Shown in pieces: positions 9,540-18,846 of a stretch of 50,331 nucleotides of DNA. The notes beneath the pieces are model-generated. The model had not been told where the DNA came from. It ran no database searches and saw only the letters and a program-made list of their open reading frames with translations. The position numbers and the translations under genes are program-made. This DNA comes from Melioribacteraceae bacterium. Its GTDB lineage: Bacteria; Bacteroidota; Ignavibacteria; Ignavibacteriales; Melioribacteraceae. The stretch is taken from the NCBI GenBank assembly GCA_026417375.1, contig JAOADJ010000007.1:1-50331 (forward strand), given 5' to 3'. The number at the start of each line of letters is the position of its first letter. Position 1 is the first letter of the stretch.

Positions 9540-9716
9540 ATGTCTTTTCAAAAGAATTGGTCGATTGAAAAGGGGGATTATAAAAGAGATGACGACACAA
9601 CTTGGTCATATTTTAGGAAGAAACAGAGAAAGAAAAACATAAAACTTTTTATCTTTATTATATTATACACTATTGCAGTATCTGGTTTAACATATTTTTT
9701 AATTACAATTATTTAA
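9540..9716 (+). CDS. Small single-span membrane protein, 58 residues
   Basis: I do not recognise a family. The frame runs ATG 9540 to TAA 9714-9716. The N-terminal half is hydrophilic and charged ([19 protein letters not shown]), then a strongly basic patch [10 protein letters not shown], then one hydrophobic helix of about 21 residues up to the C-terminus, which predicts an inner-membrane protein with the N-terminus in the cytoplasm (positive-inside rule). Support for it being real: an exact -7 element 21 bases upstream, a GAGGA ribosome site just before the ATG, and coding up to the neighbouring gene. It converges on lptB; the two stop codons overlap in the palindrome TTAA at 9713-9716. Function unknown. 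Confidence 0.6.
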   Translation: MSFQKNWSIEKGDYKRDDDTTWSYFRKKQRKKNIKLFIFIILYTIAVSGLTYFLITII

Positions 9717-10456
9717 TTATAACGGTCGAGTTTAAATTTTTCACCAAGATATAATTTTCTAACATCGTCATCTTCGGCTAAATTATTTGCAGTACCTTCT
9801 TTGAATATTGAGCCATTTATTAAAATGTAAGCTCTATTTACTATACTTAGAGTTTCATGTACATTATGATCTGTTATTAAAATTCCTATTCCACGATTTT
9901 TAAGATTTGCAACAATGTTCATAATATCTTCAACAGCAATTGGATCTACACCTGCAAATGGTTCATCGAGTAAAATAAATTTGGGATCGGTTGCTAAAGC
10001 TCTTGCAATTTCACATCTCCTTCTTTCACCACCACTTAATTGAAATCCCATATTTTTTCTTACTTTTTCTAAACCTAATTCATTAATAAGTTTTTCTAAT
10101 TTTTCATTTCTCTGTTGAGAAGTTAAATCCATTACCTGAAGTACTGCCATAATATTATCTTCAACAGTTAATTTTCTAAAAACAGATGCTTCTTGTGGAA
10201 GATACCCTATTCCCATTCTTGCTCTTTTGTACATTGGTTCTTTTGTAATTTCAGTTTGCTCAAGAAAAACTTTTCCATCGTTTGGTTTTATCATTCCAAC
10301 AATCATATAAAATGTTGTTGTTTTTCCGGCTCCATTTGGTCCAAGTAATCCAACAACTTCTCCTTGAGTAACATTGATTGAAACTTTGTTTACAACAGTT
10401 CTTTTTTTATAAATCTTTATTAAGTGTTCACTTCTTAAGTTGAGATTTTGTGACAT
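9713..10456 (-). CDS. lptB: LPS export ABC transporter ATPase LptB
   Basis: Cytoplasmic ATPase that powers extraction of LPS from the inner membrane by LptFGC. The 247-residue product has Walker A GPNGAGKT (39-46), the Q-loop region YLPQEAS, signature [15 protein letters not shown] from residue 140, Walker B ILLDEP (161-166), and the LptB-typical [12 protein letters not shown]. Length is as expected. It lies directly downstream of the LptA-like gene, whose 3' end it overlaps by 29 bases, and lptC and kdsD follow upstream in the same direction. lptF and lptG are not in this window. Confidence 0.95.
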   Translation of the reverse strand: MSQNLNLRSEHLIKIYKKRTVVNKVSINVTQGEVVGLLGPNGAGKTTTFYMIVGMIKPNDGKVFLEQTEITKEPMYKRARMGIGYLPQEASVFRKLTVEDNIMAVLQVMDLTSQQRNEKLEKLINELGLEKVRKNMGFQLSGGERRRCEIARALATDPKFILLDEPFAGVDPIAVEDIMNIVANLKNRGIGILITDHNVHETLSIVNRAYILINGSIFKEGTANNLAEDDDVRKLYLGEKFKLDRYN

Positions 10457-11837
10457 TATATTTTTTGTCCTTTTCTAAATAAAATAAAATATTTTTTCTG
10501 ATTGAAAGTAATTCATCCTTTGATGGTCTGTTTTCATAAATTTTAAAAGTTGGAATAGTAAATTCTTTTTCCTTTCCTTCAATTATATTTTCAGGGAAAT
10601 ACTCACTTTGTGGCTTTCCAAAAAGTTTTACATCACTTACTTCTTTGTCCTGAAAATATATTCGAGCAGTTTCAGAACTTGATTTTATTAATCCATTTTT
10701 TTTACCATCATCAAATACATAATAGATACTCAATACATTTCGAAAAACTTCTGTTAACTCTATGTTATCGTTTCCAAAATAAATATTTATTCTTTTACCG
10801 GAAATTTGGTCATATCGGAAATTATAATTTTCATTTTCAGAAATTATTGATGAATTATTTTTTAGTTGAATTTCTTTCAATCTTTTATTTTTAATATAAA
10901 TGTAAATTGAATCTCCTATTAATTGAGCATTATCATACCAAATGATAGGTGGGTTAGTATCTTCTTCTTGTTTTATTATTTCAATTGAATCATTATTTTG
11001 ATAAAAAACAGTATTTGAATTGATTGATGAAAACATATTTTGATTTATTCTCACGTTTTCTTTTGCTATTAACTTATTATTAGTTGAATCGTTATAAGCT
11101 TCCATTTTTATTGATGAAACAACTAAAGTATCAGCTTTATCTTCTGTTTTTTCAATTCTTAAAAGAAGTGGTGTACCCCAAATTGTGGAAATCTTTTTTA
11201 TACCATCATCATTTAATCTATCGCAAAAAAGTGAAATATTATTTGTTGAGTTATAAAGTCGGATGTTATTATACGCATCGGTAAATTTTGTTTGTCGTAA
11301 ATAAATTAAGCTATCTGCCAATAAAACTGAAGCTGTATCTTGAACAACAACATTTCCAACTGCAATTGCTTTGTCATCATTGTCATAATAATTTAGTTTA
11401 TCTGTAAATAATTTAGTAATTCCCTCTTCAAGAGTAACATTATCAAAAAAGTAAGATCTTTTTTCTTCGAAGTAATAATAACCTTTTTTAGATTTTAGTT
11501 TTACATGACCATCAGTTAAATTTATTCCCGCATCTGAAAAAGCAATCTGAGTATTACCAAAATATTTTCCTTTAGATGTTTTAACTTCAATACTATCCTG
11601 AGTTACAACAACTTTTCCAATCAATTCTGCTTCATTTTTTGCTAAGTATTGAATTGCTTTATCACATGTTATTCTTACTTTTCCTTGTGTTAAAATTACA
11701 TTTCCATGTAGTTCACGAATTGATTCACCGTTAATTACTTTACCTACTAAGCTATCACCAATTGCAATTATTGGATTTTCATTTTGAGCATAAATTGATA
11801 CCGAAAAAATTATTACTATAAAAATTTTTTTAATCAT
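10428..11837 (-). CDS. LptA/OstA-like periplasmic LPS transport protein, long form
   Basis: The 469-residue product has a signal peptide (about 1-18, ending SIYAQ) and a series of OstA/LptA-type beta-jellyroll repeats: [36 protein letters not shown] and similar. LptA bridges the periplasm in the LPS export machine. Canonical LptA is about 180 residues, so this is much longer, as is common for OstA-like proteins in Bacteroidota relatives; the extra length may form a longer bridge. Position between lptC and lptB supports the role. The last 29 bases overlap lptB. Confidence 0.82.
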   Translation of the reverse strand: MIKKIFIVIIFSVSIYAQNENPIIAIGDSLVGKVINGESIRELHGNVILTQGKVRITCDKAIQYLAKNEAELIGKVVVTQDSIEVKTSKGKYFGNTQIAFSDAGINLTDGHVKLKSKKGYYYFEEKRSYFFDNVTLEEGITKLFTDKLNYYDNDDKAIAVGNVVVQDTASVLLADSLIYLRQTKFTDAYNNIRLYNSTNNISLFCDRLNDDGIKKISTIWGTPLLLRIEKTEDKADTLVVSSIKMEAYNDSTNNKLIAKENVRINQNMFSSINSNTVFYQNNDSIEIIKQEEDTNPPIIWYDNAQLIGDSIYIYIKNKRLKEIQLKNNSSIISENENYNFRYDQISGKRINIYFGNDNIELTEVFRNVLSIYYVFDDGKKNGLIKSSSETARIYFQDKEVSDVKLFGKPQSEYFPENIIEGKEKEFTIPTFKIYENRPSKDELLSIRKNILFYLEKDKKYNVTKSQLKK

Positions 11838-12373
11838 TTTTTTACTTCAGAAAAAGTTGCTGTATATGTTGGTCGGAACACAACATAGTTATTTAAGCTT
11901 TGATCAGATTCCAAGCCATAACCTTCAATTAATTCTTTCTTTGTTTTTATTGAAACAAATTTATCTGTGACAATTTTTTGGTCATTATTTCTCCACATAA
12001 GCATTTCTGTTTTAAGAACAACACCACTATCATTCTGAGCAATTACATTATCAAAGGCATACATATCTCGGGTAATATCATCTACTTTTCCTTTATCAGC
12101 AGTTAATTGCGATGCATTTTTTTGTTGTTTATCATAAAACTCGATTCTAATTTTTTCAAGGAGAGTTTCTTTTTTAATTTCATATTTAAGCAGATGATTT
12201 GCATAAAGTATAGCTTTTAATTTTCCATCTTCAGAAAAATAAACTTTTGAATTCCAACTTTCATGAGATGGAATTTCACCAACTAATTTATTTGTTTCAA
12301 TTTGGGGTTGAACTTTTTCTCTATTGCAGCCAAATAAAACTAACAGAAGAAAAAAATAACATAATTTTTTCAT
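11834..12373 (-). CDS. lptC: LptC-like lipoprotein, LPS export
   Basis: A 179-residue LptC-family protein. LptC is normally held in the inner membrane by an N-terminal helix and hands LPS from LptFG to LptA. Here the N-terminus is a lipoprotein signal with lipobox LFGC (Cys16), so the protein is probably lipid-anchored instead. The remainder is beta-rich with the DUF1239 pattern (ANHLLKYEIKKETLLEKIRIEFYD and ITRDMYAFDNVIAQNDSG, in part). It overlaps the LptA-like gene by 4 bases and the upstream kdsD stop by 4 bases, indicating tight coupling. Confidence 0.83.
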   Translation of the reverse strand: MKKLCYFFLLLVLFGCNREKVQPQIETNKLVGEIPSHESWNSKVYFSEDGKLKAILYANHLLKYEIKKETLLEKIRIEFYDKQQKNASQLTADKGKVDDITRDMYAFDNVIAQNDSGVVLKTEMLMWRNNDQKIVTDKFVSIKTKKELIEGYGLESDQSLNNYVVFRPTYTATFSEVKK

Positions 12374-13347
12374 CTTTCGCGTAAACCTAATTTCACTAAA
12401 TCATGAAGATGAATCATTCCAATAGGAATTTTATCATTATCGACAACAATTAAAGATGTGATATTATATTGTTCCATTAACTGAAGTGCAAAAGATGCTA
12501 ATAAATCTGGTGAAATTGTTTTGGGATTTTTTGTCATAACATCAACAGCTTTTAAATCTTTTATATCAATTGTTTTTTCAAGTAATCTTCTTAAATCACC
12601 ATCTGTTATAATTCCACTAAGTTTGCCATTATCATTTACAACGCAAGTAGTTCCTAATCTTTTAGAAGTAATTTCAAGAATTGCATCTTTTAATGATGTG
12701 TTTTCATTTACAATTGGAACATCTTTACCTGAATACATAATTTCAGAAATTTTTAATGCTAATCTTTTTCCTAAACTTCCGCCAGGATGTAATAGTGCAA
12801 AATCTTCGGCAGTAAAGCCTCTTAATTCTAAAAGAGATATTGCTAAAGCATCACCCATTACAAGAGAAGCAGTTGTTGAAGATGTCGGAGCTAAATCAAA
12901 AGGACAGGCTTCTTCTTTCACTGAAACATCTAAAATTATATCACAATCTTTTGCAAGTTTAGAAAATTTATCTCCAATCATGGCAATTAATTTTACACCA
13001 ATTCTTTTAAACATAGGGACTAAATTTATTAATTCTTCTGTGTTGCCACTTTTCGATATTAAAATTACAATGTCATCTTTTCTAACCATACCAAGATCGC
13101 CGTGAAGTGCATCGGTTGGGTGCATAAATATTGCAGCTGTTCCGGTTGAATTCATAGTTGCAACTATTTTTCTTGCAATCAATCCCGATTTACCCATTCC
13201 TGTAAATACAACTCTGCCTTTTGAATTAAAAATAAGTTTTACCGCATCTGCAAAATTTTCATCTATGTTGTTAATTAAATTATTTATTGCTTCTGATTCA
13301 ATACTAACAACTTTTTTACCGATATCAATAATTTCAGAAGAATTCAT
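12370..13347 (-). CDS. kdsD: Arabinose-5-phosphate isomerase (SIS plus two CBS domains)
   Basis: Isomerises ribulose 5-phosphate to arabinose 5-phosphate, the first committed step of Kdo synthesis. The 325-residue product has the SIS domain (about 30-180) with GMGKSGLIARKIVATMNSTG and MHPTDALHGDLGMV, then two CBS domains (about 205-325) with ITDGDLRRLL. Length and domain order match KdsD/GutQ. It has a good ribosome site (TAGGAGA) and sits three bases after an unknown gene and close to kdsC and kdsA, so most of the Kdo pathway is in one transcription unit. Confidence 0.95.
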   Translation of the reverse strand: MNSSEIIDIGKKVVSIESEAINNLINNIDENFADAVKLIFNSKGRVVFTGMGKSGLIARKIVATMNSTGTAAIFMHPTDALHGDLGMVRKDDIVILISKSGNTEELINLVPMFKRIGVKLIAMIGDKFSKLAKDCDIILDVSVKEEACPFDLAPTSSTTASLVMGDALAISLLELRGFTAEDFALLHPGGSLGKRLALKISEIMYSGKDVPIVNENTSLKDAILEITSKRLGTTCVVNDNGKLSGIITDGDLRRLLEKTIDIKDLKAVDVMTKNPKTISPDLLASFALQLMEQYNITSLIVVDNDKIPIGMIHLHDLVKLGLRER

Positions 13348-13350
13348 TAA

Positions 13351-14094
13351 CTATCTCCTAAGAAAATCGAAAAAGGATTTTTTTCTTTGAATCATTTTAG
13401 GATCGAATAATGAATAATCTAATTCAATTCTGTTCCACATTTTGTTATAAAGCAGAAATGCCTGACCTAACTTTTCATTAGAATAATTTTCCAGATTTTC
13501 GAAAAGTAAATTTGGATTGAGTGCAACTTCAGGATTTTTTTCATCCATCAATAACATTAATTCATTATAAAAATTAGTAACAGGAATTAAATAATTTACT
13601 TCATCTTTAGCGTTATAAGTCCAAATTTTTCTGTGAACTGGAGCTATTGCTAATACTAAAGAATTCAAAATCAAATGAATTTCTTTAACATAAGAATTAT
13701 CGTAAGGAGCTTTTTGTCCCGGCGTCCAATCTGAATAAGTCCATCGGTATAACTCTTTCATTTCATTTATTTTGGGAGTTAGTTCAAAATTCTGAATATC
13801 AATTTCAATTTGGTCATTATCTTGATGATGAATTGTAACATAAATTTCATGGTCGCTGTACACAATTTTTGAAATTGCAAAAATTGGAGTTGCAGATTCT
13901 TCAGTATCAATTTCAGTCCCGGGAGTACCGAGAATTAAATTGCCACCACCAAACCGCCCGTAACCTAAAACAAACGAGTTATTAATTTTATCACGATAAA
14001 TTTTATAACCCAATTTGTTTTCCGGCAAGGCAGAAAAAAGTAAATCTTTTTCATTTTCTGTTAATTCACGAGGGAAATTTTTATTCTCTTCCAT
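13351..14094 (-). CDS. Unknown protein encoded inside the Kdo gene cluster
   Basis: I do not recognise this 247-residue protein. It has no signal peptide or membrane segment and appears soluble and acidic. Visible features: a glycine-rich stretch YGRFGGGNLILGTPG near residue 45, an aromatic segment YRWTYSDWTPGQ near 127, and a basic C-terminus QRKKSFFDFLRR. It lies 2 bases after kdsC and 3 bases before kdsD with no gaps, so it must be co-expressed with Kdo synthesis genes. This context suggests an envelope-linked role, but no motif supports an enzymatic assignment. Confidence 0.75.
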   Translation of the reverse strand: MEENKNFPRELTENEKDLLFSALPENKLGYKIYRDKINNSFVLGYGRFGGGNLILGTPGTEIDTEESATPIFAISKIVYSDHEIYVTIHHQDNDQIEIDIQNFELTPKINEMKELYRWTYSDWTPGQKAPYDNSYVKEIHLILNSLVLAIAPVHRKIWTYNAKDEVNYLIPVTNFYNELMLLMDEKNPEVALNPNLLFENLENYSNEKLGQAFLLYNKMWNRIELDYSLFDPKMIQRKKSFFDFLRR

Positions 14095-14096
14095 AT

Positions 14097-14579
14097 TTAT
14101 TTTTTTGATTGTTTTATATATTCTAAAATTTCTTCAATTACAAAACCACTTTTACTTTTTGTTACAAATGTTACTACTCTTTTAACTTCTCTTCTGCCAT
14201 CAAAAGGACATGCTGATATTTTGCATTTTTGAAGAAGTGGAATATCTAACAAATCATCTCCAAGATAAAATACTTCTTCATATGTTATTTTTTTTTCATT
14301 AATTATTTTATTTGCCAATTCTAATTTATTAATTGAACCATCTAAGATGAAGCATAAATTTTTAGATTTTAATCTATTAACAATTTCACTTCTGCTTGCT
14401 GTTATAATTCCTAATTCAAGATTCAAACTTCTAAATTCATTGCAGTAAAATCTGAGTTTATCAATTAAATCATCTTCCGATTTATCATTATGAACAAAAT
14501 TTTTCGGTATTAAACAACCTTCCAAATCAAATAAAAATAACTTAATCCCAGAAAAATTTTTTAGAATTTCATTTTTCAT
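14097..14579 (-). CDS. kdsC: KdsC-like HAD phosphatase (Kdo-8-phosphate phosphatase)
   Basis: Expected to remove phosphate from Kdo 8-phosphate. The 160-residue length, motif IITASRSE (II), Lys in the LANKIINE helix (III) and GDDLLDIPLL (IV) match the C0-type KdsC family, and it overlaps kdsA by 11 bases. Odd point: motif I reads FDLEGCL, so the nucleophile Asp18 is followed at +2 by Glu20 instead of the acid/base Asp that HAD phosphatases need. The enzyme may still work with Glu, may be slow, or may have another role. No second kdsC is in this window. Confidence 0.82.
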   Translation of the reverse strand: MKNEILKNFSGIKLFLFDLEGCLIPKNFVHNDKSEDDLIDKLRFYCNEFRSLNLELGIITASRSEIVNRLKSKNLCFILDGSINKLELANKIINEKKITYEEVFYLGDDLLDIPLLQKCKISACPFDGRREVKRVVTFVTKSKSGFVIEEILEYIKQSKK

Positions 14580-15384
14580 TTTTTACAATTTCATCAATTT
14601 TTTTTATTGTAATCAACAACTCTTTCAAATTATTTAAAGGCAATTGGCTTGCAGCATCACTCAAAGCTTTATCAGGATAAGGATGAACTTCTAAAAATAA
14701 ACCATCAATTCCAACTGCTGCAGCTGCTTTTGCTAATGTTGGAATAAATTCTCTTTCTCCACCACTTTCAGTTCCTTTGCTTGGTAACTGAACTGCGTGT
14801 GTTGCATCCATAATTACAGGATAACCAAATTTTTTCATTATTTGTAAACTTCTCATATCAACAACTAAATTATGATAACCGAAAGTTGTTCCTCTTTCAG
14901 TCAACCATATTTTTTTATTTTTTGTTGATTCAATTTTTTGAATCACATGTTTCATATCATCAGGAGCAAGAAACTGTCCTTTTTTTACATTAATAATTTT
15001 ACCCGTTTTACCTGCAGCAACTAATAAATCTGTTTGTCTTGATAAAAATGCTGGTATTTGTAAAATATCAGCAACATGAGAAACAGATTCAATTTCTCTT
15101 TCATCATGAATATCTGTCAAAACACAAACCTGAAATTCTTTCCTTACTTTTGATAAAATATTTAATGCTTTTTCAAAAGCAATACCGCTGAAAGAATTAA
15201 TGCTTGTTCTGTTTGCTTTTTTATAGCTTGATTTAAATACAAATGGAATATTTAAATCATCAGTAATTTTTTTAATTTCTTCAGCAGTCTTCATTGTTGT
15301 TTTTTCATTTTCAACAACGCATGGACCAGCGATGAGAACAAATGGTTCTCCATTTCCTATTTTAATTTTTTTTGCGTTAATCAT
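14569..15384 (-). CDS. kdsA: 3-deoxy-8-phosphooctulonate synthase
   Basis: Condenses arabinose 5-phosphate with phosphoenolpyruvate to Kdo 8-phosphate. Start chosen at the ATG at 15384 (271 residues) because AAGGTG lies just before it; a GTG two codons upstream has no ribosome site. Motifs: VLIAGPCVVEN, FKSSYKKANRTS, WLTERGTTFGYHNLVVDMRS, MDATHAVQLP and FLEVHP. The Cys in AGPCVVEN together with the later His, Glu and Asp suggests the metal-dependent class, as in Aquifex, rather than the E. coli class. It lies between ruvB and kdsC in the same operon. Confidence 0.95.
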   Translation of the reverse strand: MINAKKIKIGNGEPFVLIAGPCVVENEKTTMKTAEEIKKITDDLNIPFVFKSSYKKANRTSINSFSGIAFEKALNILSKVRKEFQVCVLTDIHDEREIESVSHVADILQIPAFLSRQTDLLVAAGKTGKIINVKKGQFLAPDDMKHVIQKIESTKNKKIWLTERGTTFGYHNLVVDMRSLQIMKKFGYPVIMDATHAVQLPSKGTESGGEREFIPTLAKAAAAVGIDGLFLEVHPYPDKALSDAASQLPLNNLKELLITIKKIDEIVKNEK

Positions 15385-15393
15385 ATACACCTT

Positions 15394-16428
15394 TTATTTA
15401 TCAAAAAGATTTACTTGATTATTAAAACGATTTATACTTTTGTTAAAATGTTTATAAGCTAATTCAGTTGCTTCTCGCCCTCTTGGTGTTCTTTGTATAA
15501 ATCCTTGCTGTATTAAAAAAGGTTCATAAACTTCTTCAATTGTTCCCGGATCTTCATTCACAGCAACAGAAAGAGAATTTAGTCCGACTGGTCCACCACT
15601 AAATTTTTCAATAATAGTTAATATTATATCTTTATCCATTTCATCTAAACCAAAATCATCAACTTCAAGAGCATTAAGTGCTTTTTTTGCTATATCTAAA
15701 TCAATAATATTTTTGTTTTCAAAATCTGCAAAGTCGCGTGTTCTTCTCAATAACCTGTTAGCAATTCTTGGAGTACCACGTGAACGTTTTGCAATTTCAA
15801 CAGATGCATTTTCATCAATATTAATATTCAAAATTTTAGCGGAACGATTAATTATTTTTGTTATTAATTCACTTTCATAATAATCTAATCTGCTTTTTAT
15901 TCCAAAACGATCTCGCAAAGGTGCGGTTAATAAACCAGCACGGGTTGTAGCCCCGATTAAAGTATAAGGAGGTAATTTTATTTGAACTGTTCTGGCATTT
16001 GGACCACTATCAATCATAATATCAAGTTTAAAATCTTCCATTGCAGAATAAAGATACTCTTCAACTACAGGACTTAGCCGATGAATTTCATCAATAAATA
16101 AAACAGATTTTTCTTCTAAGTTTGTTAATAATCCTGCTAAGTCGCCCGGCTTTTCTAAAACGGGTCCACTTGTTATTTTAATTTTAACACCTAGTTCGTT
16201 TGCAATAATATGAGCAAGAGTTGTTTTGCCCAAACCCGGAGGTCCTGTTAATAAAACATGATCTAAACTTTCCCCTCTTTTTTTTGCAGCTCCAATAAAA
16301 ACTTTTAAGTTGTCTGTAATTTTTGTTTGTCCGGTAAAATCTGCAAAGGTTTTCGGACGAATTGAGTTTTCAATTTTTTTCTCTTCTTCGTTTGCAAAGG
16401 GGTTTATATTTTCAGTTCGTTTGCTCAA
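15394..16428 (-). CDS. ruvB: Holliday junction branch migration helicase RuvB
   Basis: AAA+ motor of the RuvABC resolvase. The 344-residue protein has Walker A GPPGLGKT (62-69), Walker [11 protein letters not shown], sensor 1 [19 protein letters not shown], the arginine-finger region, and the C-terminal winged helix ([23 protein letters not shown], in part). The start is a TTG at 16428 placed 17 bases inside the 3' end of the upstream membrane-protein gene; no ATG exists near it, and the residues from this TTG align with normal RuvB N-termini, so coupled initiation is likely. ruvA and ruvC are not here; the position inside the kds operon is unusual but may only be local order. Confidence 0.96.
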   Translation of the reverse strand: MSKRTENINPFANEEEKKIENSIRPKTFADFTGQTKITDNLKVFIGAAKKRGESLDHVLLTGPPGLGKTTLAHIIANELGVKIKITSGPVLEKPGDLAGLLTNLEEKSVLFIDEIHRLSPVVEEYLYSAMEDFKLDIMIDSGPNARTVQIKLPPYTLIGATTRAGLLTAPLRDRFGIKSRLDYYESELITKIINRSAKILNINIDENASVEIAKRSRGTPRIANRLLRRTRDFADFENKNIIDLDIAKKALNALEVDDFGLDEMDKDIILTIIEKFSGGPVGLNSLSVAVNEDPGTIEEVYEPFLIQQGFIQRTPRGREATELAYKHFNKSINRFNNQVNLFDK

Positions 16429-17527
16429 TTGGTTTCTTTTTGTTTTTTAATTTTTTACTAAATGCAAATTTATACTTTTCAAGTAAATGTACCATTAAAA
16501 TCATTAATAAAATTAATGATATTGCTGCTAATATTGAACCGGCGAGACTCAATGATTTTGGCCAAAACATATAAAAACCAGGTATCCATGCACTTCCATA
16601 TAAAATAATAACATGAACTGCATAAATGATTAATGTATATCTTCCTACCTGCTTTATTATTTCCGGAATTTCATCAACAAATAGAGAAATAGTTGCCATT
16701 ATGCTATTTAATAATAGAACAACTCCAAGTCTTAAAAAAATTACAAATAAATTATCTGTTATAAAATATTTATATCCAAAAAATTTATTTTGAATAAATG
16801 AAGTTAATAAAGCAAGTATAAGAAATAATAATCCAATTCCGCTAAGTTTTAATACAAATTTTTTTTCTTTGAATATTCCGGGATTTTTGGCGAGATAAAC
16901 GCCTAATATCCCGCCGGTTATTACATAACCACTCCACGGAAAAATTGGAAATAATGATCCTGTTTTATGATAAAACCAGGCAGCAAAAGGGATTGGTAAA
17001 AAATTAGCCCAGTTAATTTGTTCAGTAAAATTCCACATAATGAAAAAAAATAAAGCAGCAATTGAATAAACCAAATAAATATTAACTTTAAATTTCTCTG
17101 AGATGTATGAAAGAAAAATTAAAAATAAAATTCCTGTTCCAATTAAATGGAGAGCATCAACCTGAAAAAAGATCATCCATTGTTCGAATGAAACAATACT
17201 GAATTCAATTACTCTGTGTGTCGGAAATCTTAGTAAATATGCAATTAACACTAACAAGATAAATCTTTGAATTCCTTTTATAACTCTTGGGTTTTCATGA
17301 AATGTTTTACCTGATAAATTAAATAAATAACTAAAAGCAACTCCGGATGAAATCATAAAAATTGGAGCTGTAAATCCACGCATGGTAACCCAAAAATTAT
17401 AAAGCAAAGAATCACTAGTTCTATATTCGTCGGATAAAAAAGCATCAATAGTATGTCCCTGAACCATCATAAGAACAGCAAGAGCTCTCATTAAATCAAT
17501 AAAAATTATACGTTCTTGTTTAATCAT
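16412..17527 (-). CDS. DUF1624/acyltransferase-like multi-span membrane protein
   Basis: A 371-residue protein with about ten hydrophobic segments. The N-terminus [20 protein letters not shown] matches the DUF1624/YeiB and heparan-glucosaminide acetyltransferase-like group, in which the His after the first helix is a candidate catalytic residue for transferring acyl groups across the membrane. A role in modifying envelope sugars would fit the neighbouring Kdo genes but is inference. The 3' end overlaps ruvB by 17 bases. Its upstream region holds the terminator of the preceding gene and no clear promoter. Confidence 0.75.
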   Translation of the reverse strand: MIKQERIIFIDLMRALAVLMMVQGHTIDAFLSDEYRTSDSLLYNFWVTMRGFTAPIFMISSGVAFSYLFNLSGKTFHENPRVIKGIQRFILLVLIAYLLRFPTHRVIEFSIVSFEQWMIFFQVDALHLIGTGILFLIFLSYISEKFKVNIYLVYSIAALFFFIMWNFTEQINWANFLPIPFAAWFYHKTGSLFPIFPWSGYVITGGILGVYLAKNPGIFKEKKFVLKLSGIGLLFLILALLTSFIQNKFFGYKYFITDNLFVIFLRLGVVLLLNSIMATISLFVDEIPEIIKQVGRYTLIIYAVHVIILYGSAWIPGFYMFWPKSLSLAGSILAAISLILLMILMVHLLEKYKFAFSKKLKNKKKPIEQTN

Positions 17528-17548
17528 AATAATATTTTAAAAATAAAA

Positions 17549-17564
17549 CCCCACTTTCGTGGGG
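17549..17564 (-). terminator. Rho-independent terminator after the B12-binding subunit gene
   Basis: On the minus strand CCCCAC-GAAA-GTGGGG forms a perfect 6-bp stem with a GAAA tetraloop, followed by TTTTATTTTT. It lies 32 bases past the stop at 17597 and separates that gene from the membrane-protein/ruvB/kds transcript. Confidence 0.88.
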
Positions 17565-17596
17565 AAATAATTTTTTAACTAATTATAAAAATCAGA

Positions 17597-18004
17597 TTAA
17601 TTTTTTGGATGTTCATTTACCCAATTTTCTAAAAATTTTACAATGTATTGTGTAGAAGTTCCAGGTGTAAACAATTCACCTACTCCCATTTCTTTTAATT
17701 TCTTTAAATCATCTTCCGGAATAATTCCTCCACCAAAAAGAAGAATATCATTTACATTTTTTTCTTTCATTAATTCAAGAATTCTTGGGAAGATTGTCAT
17801 GTGTGCACCAGAAAGAATACTGATACCAATTGCATCAACATCTTCTTGAATTGCAGCTTCAACAATCATTTCGGGTGTTTGTCTTAATCCAGTATAAATA
17901 ACTTCCATACCAGCATCTCTCAATGCAGCAGCAACAACTTTAGCTCCTCGGTCATGACCATCTAATCCTGCTTTTGCGACTAAAACACGAATTTTTCTAT
18001 TCAT
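17597..18004 (-). CDS. Stand-alone B12-binding subunit of methylmalonyl-CoA mutase-type enzyme
   Basis: The 135-residue protein is only the cobalamin-binding C-terminal domain of acyl-CoA mutases. The B12 signature is complete: DGHDRGA (the lower-ligand His in DxHxxG, about residues 15-20), SILSGAH near 64-70, and GGGIIPEDD. In split mutases a separate large subunit binds the acyl-CoA; that gene is not in this window. The gene has its own promoter-like sequence upstream and a strong terminator downstream, so it is monocistronic. A GGAG ribosome site precedes the ATG. Substrate (methylmalonyl-CoA, isobutyryl-CoA or other) depends on the missing partner. Confidence 0.9.
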   Translation of the reverse strand: MNRKIRVLVAKAGLDGHDRGAKVVAAALRDAGMEVIYTGLRQTPEMIVEAAIQEDVDAIGISILSGAHMTIFPRILELMKEKNVNDILLFGGGIIPEDDLKKLKEMGVGELFTPGTSTQYIVKFLENWVNEHPKN

Positions 18005-18028
18005 TCTTGTACTCCAAACTTATTACTA

Positions 18029-18059
18029 CAAAAATAATATGCTTAATTAGAAAAGACAA
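18029..18059 (-). promoter_or_regulatory. Bacteroidota-type promoter for the B12-binding subunit gene
   Basis: Read on the minus strand, TTG (18059-18057) is followed after 20 bases by TATTTTTG (18036-18029), matching TAnnTTTG. The ATG at 18004 is 24 bases downstream. Confidence 0.55.
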
Positions 18060-18074
18060 TTTGAGATTTTTTGA

Positions 18075-18845
18075 TTACTTAGTTCTTTTTTCGTTTTTAG
18101 TTTGTTTTTCAAAAAACCTGCGTGCTATTTCTAAATCTTTGGGTGTATCAACTGAAAGACTATCATACTCAGTAACTACAATTTTAATTTTGTAACCATT
18201 TTCAAGAAACCGGAGTTGTTCCAATTTTTCTATTTGTTCTAAATCAGTTGGTTTTAGTTTTGTGAAATTCAGAAGTGCTTCTCTACGATAAACATATAAG
18301 CCAATATGTTTATAAATTTCTGCTGTTTGTATTCTTTCAAGATTTGTTCTTGCATCTCTTACAAAAGGAATTGGACTACGTGAAAAATACATTGCAAAAT
18401 TATGATAATCAAAAACTACTTTTACAACAGAAGGTGATTTCATTTCATCAACGTTAGTTATTCTTCTTGCAAGCGTTGATAATTTTACTTCTTTATCGAA
18501 CAAATGTGGTTCAATTGCCTGATCAATCATTTTCCCTTTAATAAAAGGTTCATCTCCCTGAATATTTACAATTATTTCGGCTTCGGGAATTTTTTCTACA
18601 ACATAAGCAATTCTATCTGAACCACTTGTGCAATCTTTTGGAGTCATGTAAACTTCTGCACCAAAATTTTTGCAAACCTGATAAACTTTTTCATCATCTA
18701 CTGCAATTACTACTTTATCTAACAATCTGGATTTTTTTGCACTTAAATAAGTATGTTGAATCATAGGTTTACCACCAATATTGGCAAGTGGTTTTCCTAA
18801 TAATCTTGATGACGCGAATCGAGCGGGAATAATTCCTATTTTCAT
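18075..18845 (-). CDS. kdsB: CMP-Kdo synthetase (3-deoxy-manno-octulosonate cytidylyltransferase)
   Basis: Activates Kdo with CTP to CMP-Kdo in the cytoplasm, before transfer to lipid A. The 256-residue protein shows the family N-terminus IIPARFASSRLLGKPLANIGGKPMIQHTY, in part, with the nucleotide loop ARFASSRLLGKPL, plus VNIQGDEPFI (metal-binding Asp) and HIGLYVYRREALLNF. Length is normal for the family with a short basic tail. It lies one base after gatC and is the fourth Kdo gene in this window, although the mutase subunit gene lies between it and the rest. Confidence 0.95.
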   Translation of the reverse strand: MKIGIIPARFASSRLLGKPLANIGGKPMIQHTYLSAKKSRLLDKVVIAVDDEKVYQVCKNFGAEVYMTPKDCTSGSDRIAYVVEKIPEAEIIVNIQGDEPFIKGKMIDQAIEPHLFDKEVKLSTLARRITNVDEMKSPSVVKVVFDYHNFAMYFSRSPIPFVRDARTNLERIQTAEIYKHIGLYVYRREALLNFTKLKPTDLEQIEKLEQLRFLENGYKIKIVVTEYDSLSVDTPKDLEIARRFFEKQTKNEKRTK

Positions 18846-18846
18846 T

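Noticed and set aside
12521-13105. 194-residue open frame opposite kdsD
   Set aside because: It runs antisense through a clearly coding gene with intact SIS and CBS motifs, has no family features, and reflects the codon pattern of kdsD.
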